Shown one piece after another: positions 1 through 7,973 of a DNA stretch of 64,000 bases. Under the pieces are notes generated by a model. It saw nothing but the letters and a program-made list of their open reading frames with translations, was not told where the DNA came from and searched no databases. The stretch is from Cyanobium sp. NS01 (lineage in GTDB: Bacteria; Cyanobacteriota; Cyanobacteriia; PCC-6307; Cyanobiaceae), in NCBI RefSeq assembly GCF_014280235.1, contig NZ_CP047940.1:2108001-2172000 (forward strand). The letters are read 5' to 3'. The position numbers were made by a program, and so were the translations under genes. Numbering within the stretch: the stretch's first letter is position 1; every line of letters starts with the position of its first letter.

Positions 1-1259
1 CCACCCCCGGCGGCCTGGAGGGGGCCCTGGTGGCCATGGAGCCCGGCACCGGGCTGGTGCGGGCCATGGTGGGCGGCCGCGACTACGAAGAAAGCCAGTT
101 CAACCGGGCCACCCAGGCCCTGCGCTCCACCGGCTCCACGTTCAAGCTGTTCGTGTATCTCACAGCCCTCAAGGAGGGCATGCGACCGGAGCGCACGGTG
201 GAGGACCGCAGGCGCTGTTTTGCCGGCTATTGCCCCAAGAACTTCAGCAAGGGCTTCCTGGGCAAGATCACGATGGTGCGAGCCTTCCAGAACTCGGTGA
301 ACACCGTGGCGGTGGGGCTGCTGCAGGAGGTGGGCTTCGACAAGGTGATCGCCACGGCCCGCAGCCTGGGCATCACCCAGCCCCTGGGCAAGTTCTATCC
401 CCTTGCTCTGGGCGCAGAGGAGGACAGGGTGCTCGACATGACCGCCGCCTACGCCGCCATCAACAACCGGGGCGTGTTTGTGAAGCCCACGCCGTTCGAG
501 GAGATCCTCGGCCCCGATGGCGAACTGCTCTGGAGCCGCCGCACCGACGGGGACCCCGGCCGCAGGGCCGTGGACAGCACGATCGCCGACGCCATGACCT
601 GGATGCTGCAGCAGGTGGTGCGCGGTGGCACCGGCGGCCCCGCCTCCCTCGGCCGGCACCCCGTGGCCGGCAAGACCGGAACCTCGGAAGGGGGCCGCGA
701 CCTCTGGTTCATCGGCTCGATCCCCCAGCTCACCACGGGCGTGTGGCTCGGCTACGACAACAGCCGCGAGACCAAGAGCACCAGCGTGGTGGCCGCCTAT
801 ACCTGGCGGCGCTTCATGGGCGCGATCACCAAAGACCTGCCGGTGCAGGCGTTCCCGCCCAAACCCGCCCTCGCTGACACCTTCAAGAAGCCCGCCAAAC
901 CGGCCCGGCCGAGCAGCCCGCGCCAGGCCCCCAGGTCCGATGCGCCGGCGCAGCGTGCCCCCAGGAATGAGGCCCCGCAAGATCCCGCCTCCACGGGCGA
1001 ACCGGAATCGTCCTGGACCCCGCCGCCCCGCTCGGCTGAACCACCGGCCCGCCCGGCAGCAGAGCGAGCACCAGCCGCCGCACCAAGGCCTGCCCCTGCT
1101 CCAGCTCCGGCGCCCGCTCCAGCCCGAGCCCCAGCAGCGGCGCCTACGCCCGCTCCAGCCCCGGCACCCTCCCCACCAGCCCCGGTTGCTGCGCCTGCGC
1201 CAGCCCCGGCGCCACCGCCGCCGCCACCACCGGCCCCCGCACCACCACCGCCGCCCTGA
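1..1259 (+). CDS. Penicillin-binding protein, class A type (C-terminal part)
   Basis: The gene enters from the left edge; the frame is open from base 3, so the glycosyltransferase part lies outside the window. What remains is the transpeptidase domain that cross-links peptidoglycan in the periplasm. The three penicilloyl-transferase motifs are visible in order: STFK (SxxK) near base 135, SVN (SxN) near base 295, and KTGTS near base 672. After the catalytic domain comes a tail of about 150 residues made almost wholly of Pro and Ala, probably disordered and spanning the cell wall. The gene is convergent with rsmB, whose stop lies 12 bases away. It could be a PBP1a or PBP1c-like paralogue; the missing N-terminus decides. 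Confidence 0.85.
   Translation, partial: TPGGLEGALVAMEPGTGLVRAMVGGRDYEESQFNRATQALRSTGSTFKLFVYLTALKEGMRPERTVEDRRRCFAGYCPKNFSKGFLGKITMVRAFQNSVNTVAVGLLQEVGFDKVIATARSLGITQPLGKFYPLALGAEEDRVLDMTAAYAAINNRGVFVKPTPFEEILGPDGELLWSRRTDGDPGRRAVDSTIADAMTWMLQQVVRGGTGGPASLGRHPVAGKTGTSEGGRDLWFIGSIPQLTTGVWLGYDNSRETKSTSVVAAYTWRRFMGAITKDLPVQAFPPKPALADTFKKPAKPARPSSPRQAPRSDAPAQRAPRNEAPQDPASTGEPESSWTPPPRSAEPPARPAAERAPAAAPRPAPAPAPAPAPARAPAAAPTPAPAPAPSPPAPVAAPAPAPAPPPPPPPAPAPPPPP
1080..1257 (+). repeat. Pro/Ala low-complexity coding repeat
   Basis: GC-rich imperfect repeat of Pro-Ala codons (PAPAPA pattern) encoding the C-terminal tail of the penicillin-binding protein, ending in a run of prolines at the stop codon. 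Such tracts vary in length by slippage. Confidence 0.7.
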
Positions 1260-1271
1260 GGCCCTTCAGCG

Positions 1272-2765
1272 CTACCCCCCTGGTGCCCGCAACAGGGCGG
1301 CAAAGAAGCCATCGCCGCCGCCGGGCCGGGGCCAGGCCTGCCACTGCCGCAGCAGCTCCCAGCCCGGATGGGCGGCCAGCAGGGCCTTCACCTGTTCGTC
1401 GTTCTCGGCCGGATGCACGGTGCAGGTGGCGTACACCAGCTGGCCGCCGGGCCGCAACAGCGGCAGCACCCCCTCCAGCAGGGCCCGCTGCAGCCGCACC
1501 AGCTCCGGGATCGCGGCGGGCTGCAGCCGCCAGCGGGCATCGGCGTGGCGGGCCAGGGTGCCCAGCCCCGAACAGGGGGCGTCCACGAGGATGCGATCAA
1601 AGTGGCCCAACCAGTCGGGACGCACCACCGCCAGCTCGGCCGCATCGGCCGCCAGGCTGCTGACACAGCCCAGACCCAGCCGGGCGGCATTGCGCTCCAG
1701 CCGCTGCAAGCGCGCCGCGGAGCGGTCGATGGCCCACACCTCGCCCCGATCCCCGATCCGCTCCGCCATCTGGGTGCACTTGCCGCCAGGGGCGGCACAG
1801 GCATCGAGCAGTCGCTCGCCGGGCTGGGGATCGAGCAGGGCCACCACCTGCTGGGCGGTGCGGTCCTGCACGCTCCAGTGGCCCTGCTGAAACCCGGGCA
1901 GGCGGCGCAGATCCCCCACCCGCCCCTCCAGGGCCAGGCCGTCATCGTTCCCTGGCAGCACCGCCGCCGCCAGCCCCGCCGATTCCAGGGCCTCAAGCAG
2001 GGCGTCGCGGCTGCAGCGCAGGGGGTTCACCCGCAGGTCGAGGCCAGGGGGCTGGTTGGCCGCCAGGGCAAAGGCCTCGGCCTGCTCAGGCGGCAGCCAC
2101 TGCAGCAGCAGCTCAGCCAGCCACACGGGCAGCGACTGGCGCAGGGCGAGGCTGGCGGCCGCCCCGGCAGGCAGCTCCAGGCCGCTCCAGGGCTCCAGCT
2201 CCAGGCCGGGCCCGCCGGCTCCAGCGCTGCTGGCGAGCCCGGCCCGGCGGCGCAACAGCTGGCGGAGCATGCCATTGGCCACCGGCGCCAGGCGGGCCAG
2301 GCCACCCCGCTTGGCCAGCTCCACGGTGGTGCTCACCGCCGCTGAGGCCGGCACCCGCCCACTGAACAGCAGCTGGTAGAGCCCCAGGTGCAGCAGCCAG
2401 CGCAGCTTGGGCGGCTGGCGCAGGGCCGGCACCCGTCCGAGGCCATCGAGCCAGGCATCGAGCAGCAGCCGCTGGCGGATGGCGCCGTAGGCCAGCTCGG
2501 TGGCGAGGGCTCGGTCCACCCCCTCGAGGCTGCTGCGCTGCAGGGCCCGCTCCAGGGCCACATCGGCGTAGGCGCCGCCGCCCACGGCCAGCAGCACCTC
2601 CCAGGCCAGCCGCCGCGACGCCAGACCGGCCGCCGCTGGGGAGTCGGAGCGGGCGGCTCGATCGGCGGCGTCAGCCGGGACAGCGGAGACGGGCTCAGGC
2701 AAGCAGTGGTGGGTCGAGGGGGGGCACCCACAGATAGCGCCCCAGGGGCAGACGGCCTTCCCCAT
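1272..2765 (-). CDS. rsmB: 16S rRNA (cytosine-967-C5)-methyltransferase RsmB
   Basis: Transfers methyl from AdoMet to C5 of C967 of 16S rRNA. It has an N-terminal NusB-like RNA-binding region, then a Rossmann methyltransferase domain with the AdoMet loop LLDACAAPGGK, the catalytic-motif DAPCSGLGT and the second conserved Cys in VYATCTVHPAEND, all typical of the Sun/RsmB family. At 497 aa it is longer than the usual ~430-450. The extra N-terminus overlaps the 3' end of the alkyltransferase-like gene by about 70 bases and I see no other good start before the NusB-like part, so the true start may be an unusual codon further in. Probably cotranscribed behind the alkyltransferase-like gene. Confidence 0.88.
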   Translation of the reverse strand: MGKAVCPWGAICGCPPSTHHCLPEPVSAVPADAADRAARSDSPAAAGLASRRLAWEVLLAVGGGAYADVALERALQRSSLEGVDRALATELAYGAIRQRLLLDAWLDGLGRVPALRQPPKLRWLLHLGLYQLLFSGRVPASAAVSTTVELAKRGGLARLAPVANGMLRQLLRRRAGLASSAGAGGPGLELEPWSGLELPAGAAASLALRQSLPVWLAELLLQWLPPEQAEAFALAANQPPGLDLRVNPLRCSRDALLEALESAGLAAAVLPGNDDGLALEGRVGDLRRLPGFQQGHWSVQDRTAQQVVALLDPQPGERLLDACAAPGGKCTQMAERIGDRGEVWAIDRSAARLQRLERNAARLGLGCVSSLAADAAELAVVRPDWLGHFDRILVDAPCSGLGTLARHADARWRLQPAAIPELVRLQRALLEGVLPLLRPGGQLVYATCTVHPAENDEQVKALLAAHPGWELLRQWQAWPRPGGGDGFFAALLRAPGG

Positions 2766-3036
2766 CCACCGGGATGCCCTCGGCCAGCAGCAGCTGCCGC
2801 TGGATCCAGTCGCTCCCCTCCCGGCTGGGGTTGAAGCTGATCCGCCCCTGGGCGTTCACCACCCGGTGCCAGGGCAGCTCGGAGGGCAGGGGCAGCCGGC
2901 GCAGGGCCCAGCCCACCTGGCGGGCGCAGCCGTAGGCACCGATCGACTCGGCGATGTGGCCGTAGGTGGCGAGGCGCCCTTGCGGGATGCGGGCCACGGC
3001 GGCGTAGACGCGCTGGTCGAAGCTGGGAGCCTCCAT
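2695..3036 (-). CDS. Alkyltransferase-like protein (ATL, MGMT family without catalytic Cys)
   Basis: 113 aa, only the DNA-binding domain of the O6-alkylguanine-DNA alkyltransferase fold. The active-site motif PCHRV of true transferases reads PWHRVV here (residues 55-60): Cys is replaced by Trp, the hallmark of ATL proteins. Those bind O6-alkylguanine and hand it to nucleotide excision repair rather than accept the alkyl group. The helix-turn-helix ATYGHIAESIG and the arginine finger region are intact. I chose the ATG at 3036, since the longer frame upstream runs antisense through trmH. Its start lies 15 bases from the divergent trmH start. It overlaps the start of rsmB downstream. Confidence 0.85.
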   Translation of the reverse strand: MEAPSFDQRVYAAVARIPQGRLATYGHIAESIGAYGCARQVGWALRRLPLPSELPWHRVVNAQGRISFNPSREGSDWIQRQLLLAEGIPVDGEGRLPLGRYLWVPPLDPPLLA

Positions 3037-3051
3037 GCCGCCATCGTGCCC

Positions 3052-3741
3052 ATGCCGCTGCTGCCCCGCCGCTTCGAGCGCCTCAAGGCGGTGCTGAATC
3101 ACCGCATGGCCGACCTCACGGTGCTGCTGGAGGAGGTGCACAAACCCCACAACCTCTCGGCGATCCTGCGCAGCTGCGATGCGGTGGGGGTGCTGGAGGC
3201 CCACGCGGTGTGCCTGGAGGGGCGCCTGCCCCTGTTCAACACCACGGCCCAGGGCAGCCAGAAATGGGTGCCGCTGCAGCGCCACGCCAGCGCCGCCGAT
3301 GGCCTGCAGACCCTGCGGCAGCAGGGCTTCCGCCTCTACGGCACCCACCTCAGCGCCACGGCGGTGGACTACCGCAGCTGCGACTTCACCGGCCCCACCG
3401 CCTTCGTGCTGGGGGCCGAGAAGTGGGGGCTGAGCCCGGCGGCGATTGCCCTGGTGGACCAGGCGATCATGATTCCGATGAGCGGCATGGTGCAGTCGCT
3501 GAATGTGAGCGTGGCCACGGCCACGCTGCTGTTCGAGGCCCTGCGCCAGCGCCAGGCCGCCGGGCTGCTGCCCAGCCAGGGCGAGGGGGTGGGACCGGAG
3601 CGCTACGGGCAGCTGCTGTTCGAATGGGCCTACCCGGAGGTGGCCGCCTGGTGCCGCCAGCAGGGCCGGCCCTATCCCCCCCTCGATGCCGAAGGCGCCA
3701 TCAGCGAAGCCCTGCCCCGCACGGTGCGGCTGCGCTACTAG
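3052..3741 (+). CDS. trmH: tRNA (guanosine-18-2'-O)-methyltransferase TrmH
   Basis: SPOUT-family enzyme methylating the 2'-OH of G18 in the tRNA D loop. It is 229 aa, the same length as the well-known TrmH proteins. The SPOUT motifs are clear: motif 1 NLSAILRSCDAVG near residue 28, motif 2 with VLGAEKWGLS, and motif 3 IPMSGMVQSLNVSVA, whose AdoMet-binding knot is diagnostic. A C-terminal extension typical of TrmH rather than RlmB follows. The start is the ATG at 3052; the frame is open further upstream but that part is antisense to the alkyltransferase-like gene. Divergently transcribed from it with almost no room for separate promoters. Confidence 0.9.
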   Translation: MPLLPRRFERLKAVLNHRMADLTVLLEEVHKPHNLSAILRSCDAVGVLEAHAVCLEGRLPLFNTTAQGSQKWVPLQRHASAADGLQTLRQQGFRLYGTHLSATAVDYRSCDFTGPTAFVLGAEKWGLSPAAIALVDQAIMIPMSGMVQSLNVSVATATLLFEALRQRQAAGLLPSQGEGVGPERYGQLLFEWAYPEVAAWCRQQGRPYPPLDAEGAISEALPRTVRLRY

Positions 3742-3857
3742 GCGGCTGGCATGCAGCGGCTTCAGGTTCAGCCGTCACAGCCTCCGATAGGCCTCTGAGC
3801 ACAACCGATCTGGGCAGAATTGTGATCTCGGAACGTCACTGATCACGCGCCAGAGAG

Positions 3858-3885
3858 TTGACAACCAATCACTTCGTGCTAGGCT
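3858..3885 (+). promoter_or_regulatory. Possible sigma-70 promoter in the 366-base gap before the coiled-coil gene
   Basis: TTGACA at 3858-3863 and TAGGCT at 3880-3885, 16 bases apart. The -10 is a weak match. Transcription would start near 3892 and leave a leader of about 215 bases before the gene at 4108. A second TTGACA occurs at 3975 but has no -10 partner. I see nothing else in 3742-4107. Confidence 0.3.
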
Positions 3886-4107
3886 CGAAATAACGGACGC
3901 AACGTTCGCTTCCGACTTAACAGTCACATCCAGCTCGTCTCTCTGCGCTTGCCAACAGCTCTGGCAATGACGCGTTGACAGTGGATTTCGGAAGCACGTC
4001 TCCCCTCAGCCTTCACGCCTTGTGGCGCTGCTCTGGCGTTTCCTTCCAGACACTCCCCAACAGGCGAGAGCAAGGGCGCATCCGTTGTTGCACTTCAGGA
4101 ACCATCC

Positions 4108-4458
4108 ATGACCCCCACCAACACCACGATGCAGGCCAGCCGCAGCGAGCTGGATCAGCGCCTCGCGGATGAGCAGCTCCGCCAGGCAATCCTCGACAAG
4201 AAGCAGGCCCAGATCGAGGCCTGGTCTGCCCAGATCGACCAGCTGCAGCAGGGCCTGCAGAACGCCGCCGAAAGCGTGCGCGCCGAAACCGAGAAGCGGC
4301 TCGCCGAACTGCGCCAGGCCCGCGACCAGGCCCAGGTCCAGCTGGAGAGCCTCCAGCAGGCCACCAAGGACAGCTGGGACTCCCTGCTGCAGCAAAGCGA
4401 CAGCTTCTTCCAGGATCTTGCTGGGCGTTTCCACGAGTTCGTGAGCAGCCAGAGCTGA
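4108..4458 (+). CDS. Small coiled-coil protein of unknown function
   Basis: 116 aa. From about residue 12 to 95 it is one long predicted helix rich in Gln, Glu, Ala, Leu and Arg with heptad spacing (for example the DQLQQGLQNAAESVRAE stretch), ending in an aromatic FFQDLAGRFHEFV segment. There is no signal peptide and no membrane segment. I do not recognise the family. The good coding periodicity, AUG start and isolated position after a long leader support a real gene. It is followed 42 bases later by the kinase-like gene on the same strand. Confidence 0.7.
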   Translation: MTPTNTTMQASRSELDQRLADEQLRQAILDKKQAQIEAWSAQIDQLQQGLQNAAESVRAETEKRLAELRQARDQAQVQLESLQQATKDSWDSLLQQSDSFFQDLAGRFHEFVSSQS

Positions 4459-4500
4459 GCAGGCCGTCGTGCCCTGTTCAGCTGTTCCGCTTTCCTCACG

Positions 4501-5205
4501 ATGAAGTTGACCCCCACATCCACCCCCACAACCACCCGCCCGACCCAGACCGATCGGCACACCCCGCTGTTCGATCTCAGCCAGGCCCTGCAGATCGCCT
4601 CCAGCGCCGACAGCCCCGCCGCCCTCACTGAGGCCATGCTGCCCAGAATCAGGGACTCTTTCTGGTTGCTGGTCTCCAGCAATTCAGTGATCGAGGCCCA
4701 GCACGCGCAGGCGGTGAGCATGATCCTGGAACGGGCCATCCCCAGCGGTGTCTCGGTGGCCCTCGATCTGGACTGGCAACCGCAACGCTGGGGCCTGCCG
4801 CCCCAGGCGCCGCCGAGCGCCGAGGTGCTGCGGCGTGTCCAGCCGCTGGCCTGGAGTGCTCAGCTGATCCGTTGCAGCCGTGAGGAGGCCGAGGCCTTTT
4901 TCGGCAGCGCGGATCCGGTGCGGGTGCATCGCCACGACAGCCTCCCCCAGCGGCCCGCTGTGCTGATCCGCGCTGACAGCGGCGCTCTCGATTGGTGCAT
5001 CGGCGGACGCCAGGGCAGTCTGGAGGCCTCGATGCTGCAGGACCACGACCTGTTCCTGACCCGGCTGCTTGACAACCTCTCCAGCCACCCCGAGCTGTTG
5101 GGGAATGCCGGCCCGGGCCTCGACGCCGTGGCCGACCCGGATGGCATGGCCGAACAGCTGCTCAGCGCCGCCCTGGCTGGCTCTGCACCCCTCAGCGACG
5201 GCTGA
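4501..5205 (+). CDS. Degenerate PfkB-like sugar kinase lacking the catalytic GAGD motif
   Basis: 234 aa, shorter than the ~310-330 of PfkB carbohydrate kinases. The middle resembles cyanobacterial fructokinases: VSVALDLDWQPQRWG matches the 'isLDvNwRP.fW' segment, and AQLIRCSREEAEAFFG matches 'a.liK.s.eEa..lFg'. The N-terminal substrate-binding half is missing. Where family members carry the anion hole and catalytic Asp (GAGDAF, just before a 'GLL..L..HPELL' helix) this protein has DHDLFLTRLLDNLSSHPELL, with no Gly-Ala-Gly-Asp. Enzyme activity is therefore unlikely. It may be a decayed kinase or a domain kept for a binding role. The reading frame is intact, which argues against a recent pseudogene. 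Confidence 0.6.
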   Translation: MKLTPTSTPTTTRPTQTDRHTPLFDLSQALQIASSADSPAALTEAMLPRIRDSFWLLVSSNSVIEAQHAQAVSMILERAIPSGVSVALDLDWQPQRWGLPPQAPPSAEVLRRVQPLAWSAQLIRCSREEAEAFFGSADPVRVHRHDSLPQRPAVLIRADSGALDWCIGGRQGSLEASMLQDHDLFLTRLLDNLSSHPELLGNAGPGLDAVADPDGMAEQLLSAALAGSAPLSDG

Positions 5206-5440
5206 GACGGGCTGCATCGCCGGTCGAGAGGCGGCGGCTGCCGGCACTGGGCAGCCACAGGGCCACCCCCAGGGCCAGCAGTTCCAGGGGGATCTGGCGC
5301 CCGCCCAGCAGCACCACCGCCACCGACACCACCGCCAGCATTCGCTGCAGCAGGCTCCAGACGTCGTCGCGATCGGCGCTGCCACTGAACCAGAGCGTCG
5401 CGGCGAGGCTGAGCAGCACCAGATCCAACCACCAGGGCAT
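5192..5440 (-). CDS. Small membrane protein, unknown function
   Basis: 82 aa with two hydrophobic segments (residues about 3-18 and 35-62) separated by a short charged DRDDVW stretch, and an Arg-rich C-terminus. It overlaps the 3' end of the kinase-like gene by 14 bases in convergent orientation and lies downstream of the ABC permease on the same strand. I do not recognise a family. Regular hydrophobic periodicity supports it, but its small size leaves doubt. Confidence 0.5.
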   Translation of the reverse strand: MPWWLDLVLLSLAATLWFSGSADRDDVWSLLQRMLAVVSVAVVLLGGRQIPLELLALGVALWLPSAGSRRLSTGDAARLSRR

Positions 5441-5518
5441 CGCCAGCGCCCGACCCGGGCCACGTGAGAGATCCCATTCTGATGCCGGTGGGCGATCGGC
5501 GCTGCGGCGGGCTGGGCC

Positions 5519-6382
5519 TCAGCGCGCCGCGCGGCCGGTCTGGGCGTTGCCGCTCAGCCAGCTCTCCAGGCCCTCCCCCAGAAACGACAGCCCCAGCACC
5601 AGCACGAACATGGCCAGGCCGGGGTAGAGGGCGGTCCACCAGATACCGGTGGGCAGGGCCGTGAGGGCCTGCTGCAGGTCGCCGCCCCACTCGGGAATGG
5701 TCTCCGGCAGGCCGAGCCCCAGAAAGCCCAGACCCCCCAGCACCAGGACGGCATCGGCGGCATTGAGCGTGAGCAGCACCGGCACCGAGGTGATCACGTT
5801 GCGGAACAGGTAGTTGCGCAGGATCCAGGCGGGCCCGGCGCCCAGCGAGCGGGCCGCCTCCACGTAGAGCTCGGCCTTCACCTGGGCCGTCTGGTTGCGC
5901 ACCACGCGGAAGTACTGGGGGATGTACACCACGCAGAGGGCGGCGGCGGCATTGGGGAGGCCGCGCCCCAGCAGGAAGGCCAGCACCACCGAGAGCAGCA
6001 GCACCGGCAGGGTGTAGAGGGTGTCCATCAGCAGCACCAGCAGCCGGTCCACCCAGCCGCCCAGATAGCCGCTCACCATGCCGAGGGGCACCCCCACGAT
6101 CAACGCCACCACCAGGGCCAGAGCCACCACCTGCAGGGCCACGCCGCTGGCCGAGAGGGTGCGCACGCACACGTCCCGGCCGAGCCGGTCGGTGCCGCAC
6201 CAGTGGGCCGGCGACGGCGGGGCGTAGATGGGGTTCTGCAAGCCGGCGTTTGGATCAGGCAGCCAGCCGAGCTGCACCAGCAACGGCGTGAGCACGGCCA
6301 CCAGGACATAGGTGAGCACGATCACCACCCCCCAGCGGGCCATGCGGGCCGAGAGGGTGGTGGGTTGCCAGCGGAACGGCAC
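5519..6382 (-). CDS. Peptide/nickel-type ABC transporter permease (DppC/OppC family)
   Basis: Inner-membrane permease of an oligopeptide-type importer, 287 aa. It shows the N-terminal membrane segment, the family signature HWCGTDRLGRDV, several membrane helices, and the EAA loop EAARSLGAGPAWILRNYLFRNV that docks with the ATPase, followed by GGLGFLGLGLPETIPEWG. This is the C-type subunit. No partner B-type permease, binding protein or ATPase is in the window, so the other subunits are encoded elsewhere. Confidence 0.9.
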   Translation of the reverse strand: MPFRWQPTTLSARMARWGVVIVLTYVLVAVLTPLLVQLGWLPDPNAGLQNPIYAPPSPAHWCGTDRLGRDVCVRTLSASGVALQVVALALVVALIVGVPLGMVSGYLGGWVDRLLVLLMDTLYTLPVLLLSVVLAFLLGRGLPNAAAALCVVYIPQYFRVVRNQTAQVKAELYVEAARSLGAGPAWILRNYLFRNVITSVPVLLTLNAADAVLVLGGLGFLGLGLPETIPEWGGDLQQALTALPTGIWWTALYPGLAMFVLVLGLSFLGEGLESWLSGNAQTGRAAR

Positions 6383-6738
6383 TCAGGCGCGGATCGGGTG
6401 GGCCCATTCAACCCCCGCCCCCCCTGGCCCGCTTGCGCGGCGGCTCCTGACTAACAGACTTCAACTCCTCCGGCTTGCACTCAACACCCAGAGTTGAGAC
6501 TCATGCTCGGGGCAGACCGAGCCGCTGACTGGCGAAGCGTGATTAGCTCCACGGATGAGGCAACAGCCTCAAAAGTCTTTGCTGCCAGCGCTGCAACCGC
6601 TTGATCCGCTATCTCTGGCAGCCCCATGGTCACGCTGAAAGACGGTCCTCAGGGAGTCCTTCGTCATAGTGACTTGGCAAACGCGCCGTGCGTGTCAACA
6701 CTGAATGACGTTCGTGCTACCTCAAGCAGATCCTCACC
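6383..6738. other. Intergenic region before the pilin gene
   Basis: 356 bases with no gene I can support. It holds the upstream regions of the divergent permease and pilin genes. A weak TTGGCA at 6674-6679 with AACACT 17 bases on could be the pilin promoter, but the match is poor. Confidence 0.4.
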
Positions 6739-7215
6739 ATGACCACGTCCCTTCAGGCCAGGTTCCTGGCCCAGCGCTCGCTGCTCCAAGTTCTTAGCAA
6801 TGCAAACAAAAAACACAAAGGCCTTAAAACCGGCTTCACCCTGATGGAGCTGTTGATCGTTGTGATCATCATCGGCGTACTGTCAGCGATTGCGATTCCA
6901 GCCTTCCTGAACCAGCAAGGCAGAGCCCGCATCAACGCAGCCCAGATAGCTGTCATGGATATGGCGCGCGCCTGCACGGCAGCCCAAGTGACGGGTGAAC
7001 AGGATGACTTAGTGATTCCTGCAAACATCACCGGCGGTCCCTGTCCTGCCGCAGGAACCCAGGTTGACTTCACAGCAAGCGCAGCTGACTTCAACCTGAC
7101 CACAGCACCTGTCGCCACGGTCACATCAGCTGGTGCGACAAGTCTCACAACCTGCGCAGCTGCAAGTGGCTGGACGGCAGGAACCGCACCTTCGTGCAAT
7201 CCCACCCGGAGCTGA
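6739..7215 (+). CDS. Type IV pilin (PilA-like)
   Basis: 158 aa prepilin. The peptidase site G^FTLMELLIVV falls after a 32-residue positively charged leader, long compared with proteobacterial pilins but usual in cyanobacteria. The mature protein starts with Phe+1, has Glu+5, and a ~22-residue hydrophobic helix that forms the pilus core. The globular part is short with four cysteines near the C-terminus (a likely D-loop). Base composition is less GC-rich than the neighbouring minor pilins. It is probably the major or a large subunit for motility, uptake or attachment. It is followed by a hairpin and then by the oppositely oriented minor-pilin operon. Confidence 0.9.
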   Translation: MTTSLQARFLAQRSLLQVLSNANKKHKGLKTGFTLMELLIVVIIIGVLSAIAIPAFLNQQGRARINAAQIAVMDMARACTAAQVTGEQDDLVIPANITGGPCPAAGTQVDFTASAADFNLTTAPVATVTSAGATSLTTCAAASGWTAGTAPSCNPTRS

Positions 7216-7266
7216 CTCCAACCGGATCGGCCTCCAGGTTTGCCACCGAAGTTGACTCATGATGTG

Positions 7267-7301
7267 GCCTGAAACGTTCGACTCCAATCGACGTTTCAGG
7301 C
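7267..7301 (+). terminator. Hairpin after the pilin gene
   Basis: GCCTGAAACGT (7267-7277) pairs perfectly with ACGTTTCAGGC (7291-7301) around a 13-base loop. It lies 52 bases past the pilin stop. No T-tract follows, so it may stabilise the 3' end or terminate inefficiently; it sits between convergent genes. Confidence 0.55.
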
Positions 7302-7376
7302 TACTGTGCATCTAAGTTCGCAAGCCTGAGCCGTGGGTTGCCGCATCCGTCTTGATCGTGCCAGCAGGCGATGAGA

Positions 7377-7964
7377 TCAAGGGACTGCGTCGCTCCCGCG
7401 GCTGATCGCCTGGATGACCTGATGCCCGCCGAGCCGATCCAGCCGCACCTGCACCACCCCCTGCTGCGACACCGCCGCTAATCCCGCGCCCGGCGGCAGG
7501 GCATCGATCAGCACCCGGGTCTGGGGAGCGGCGGAGGTGAGGGCTCCCAGGCGGTCGTAGGCGGGGCCACAGCGCCACACCACCTCTCCGCGCCAGATCG
7601 GATCTCTGGCGGGGCCGCGGGCGTAGGTGATCGTGCCGGCGGGGGAGTGGAGCTGCAGCACCAGCTGCCGCCCGGCCGTGGCGCAGCTGCCGGCCAGGCC
7701 GGCCTGGATCGCCCCGCCCAGCCGCACCTCCCTGGCCTGCTGCAGCTCGGCGCGGATCAGCTGCACGGCCCGGGCGCTGCTCTGGCGCTCCCGCAGCAGC
7801 CGGGCCAGCTTCTGGCCGTGGCGGCCCTCGCTGAGCAGCAGCTGCAGCATCAGGGCGCTGAGCACCGAGCCCAGCAGCAGCGTGAGTGAGAGCTCCACCA
7901 GGGAGAACCCCCCGGCCAAGCGGCGGGCGGGCGGGTTCAGGCGGCAGCGGCGGCGCAGGACCAT
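7377..7964 (-). CDS. Minor pilin / pseudopilin (PilW-like)
   Basis: 195 aa. A basic leader ends in G^FSLVELSLTLLLGSVLSAL, the prepilin peptidase site and N-terminal helix with Glu+5. A soluble domain of about 150 residues with two Cys pairs follows. The size and place at the end of the operon resemble PilW-type minor pilins that prime pilus assembly. It is the last of four same-strand genes that read 9603 to 7377; a 9-base gap separates it from the preceding gene. Confidence 0.8.
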   Translation of the reverse strand: MVLRRRCRLNPPARRLAGGFSLVELSLTLLLGSVLSALMLQLLLSEGRHGQKLARLLRERQSSARAVQLIRAELQQAREVRLGGAIQAGLAGSCATAGRQLVLQLHSPAGTITYARGPARDPIWRGEVVWRCGPAYDRLGALTSAAPQTRVLIDALPPGAGLAAVSQQGVVQVRLDRLGGHQVIQAISRGSDAVP

Positions 7965-7973
7965 GGCTCAGAC

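Noticed and set aside
797-1312. Long minus-strand frame rich in Gly/Ala opposite the penicillin-binding protein tail
   Set aside because: It is the antisense of the Pro/Ala repeat; composition follows the repeat and it has no domain.
6674-6702. Promoter of the pilin gene (TTGGCA-17-AACACT)
   Set aside because: The -10 matches TATAAT at only three positions, which is expected by chance.
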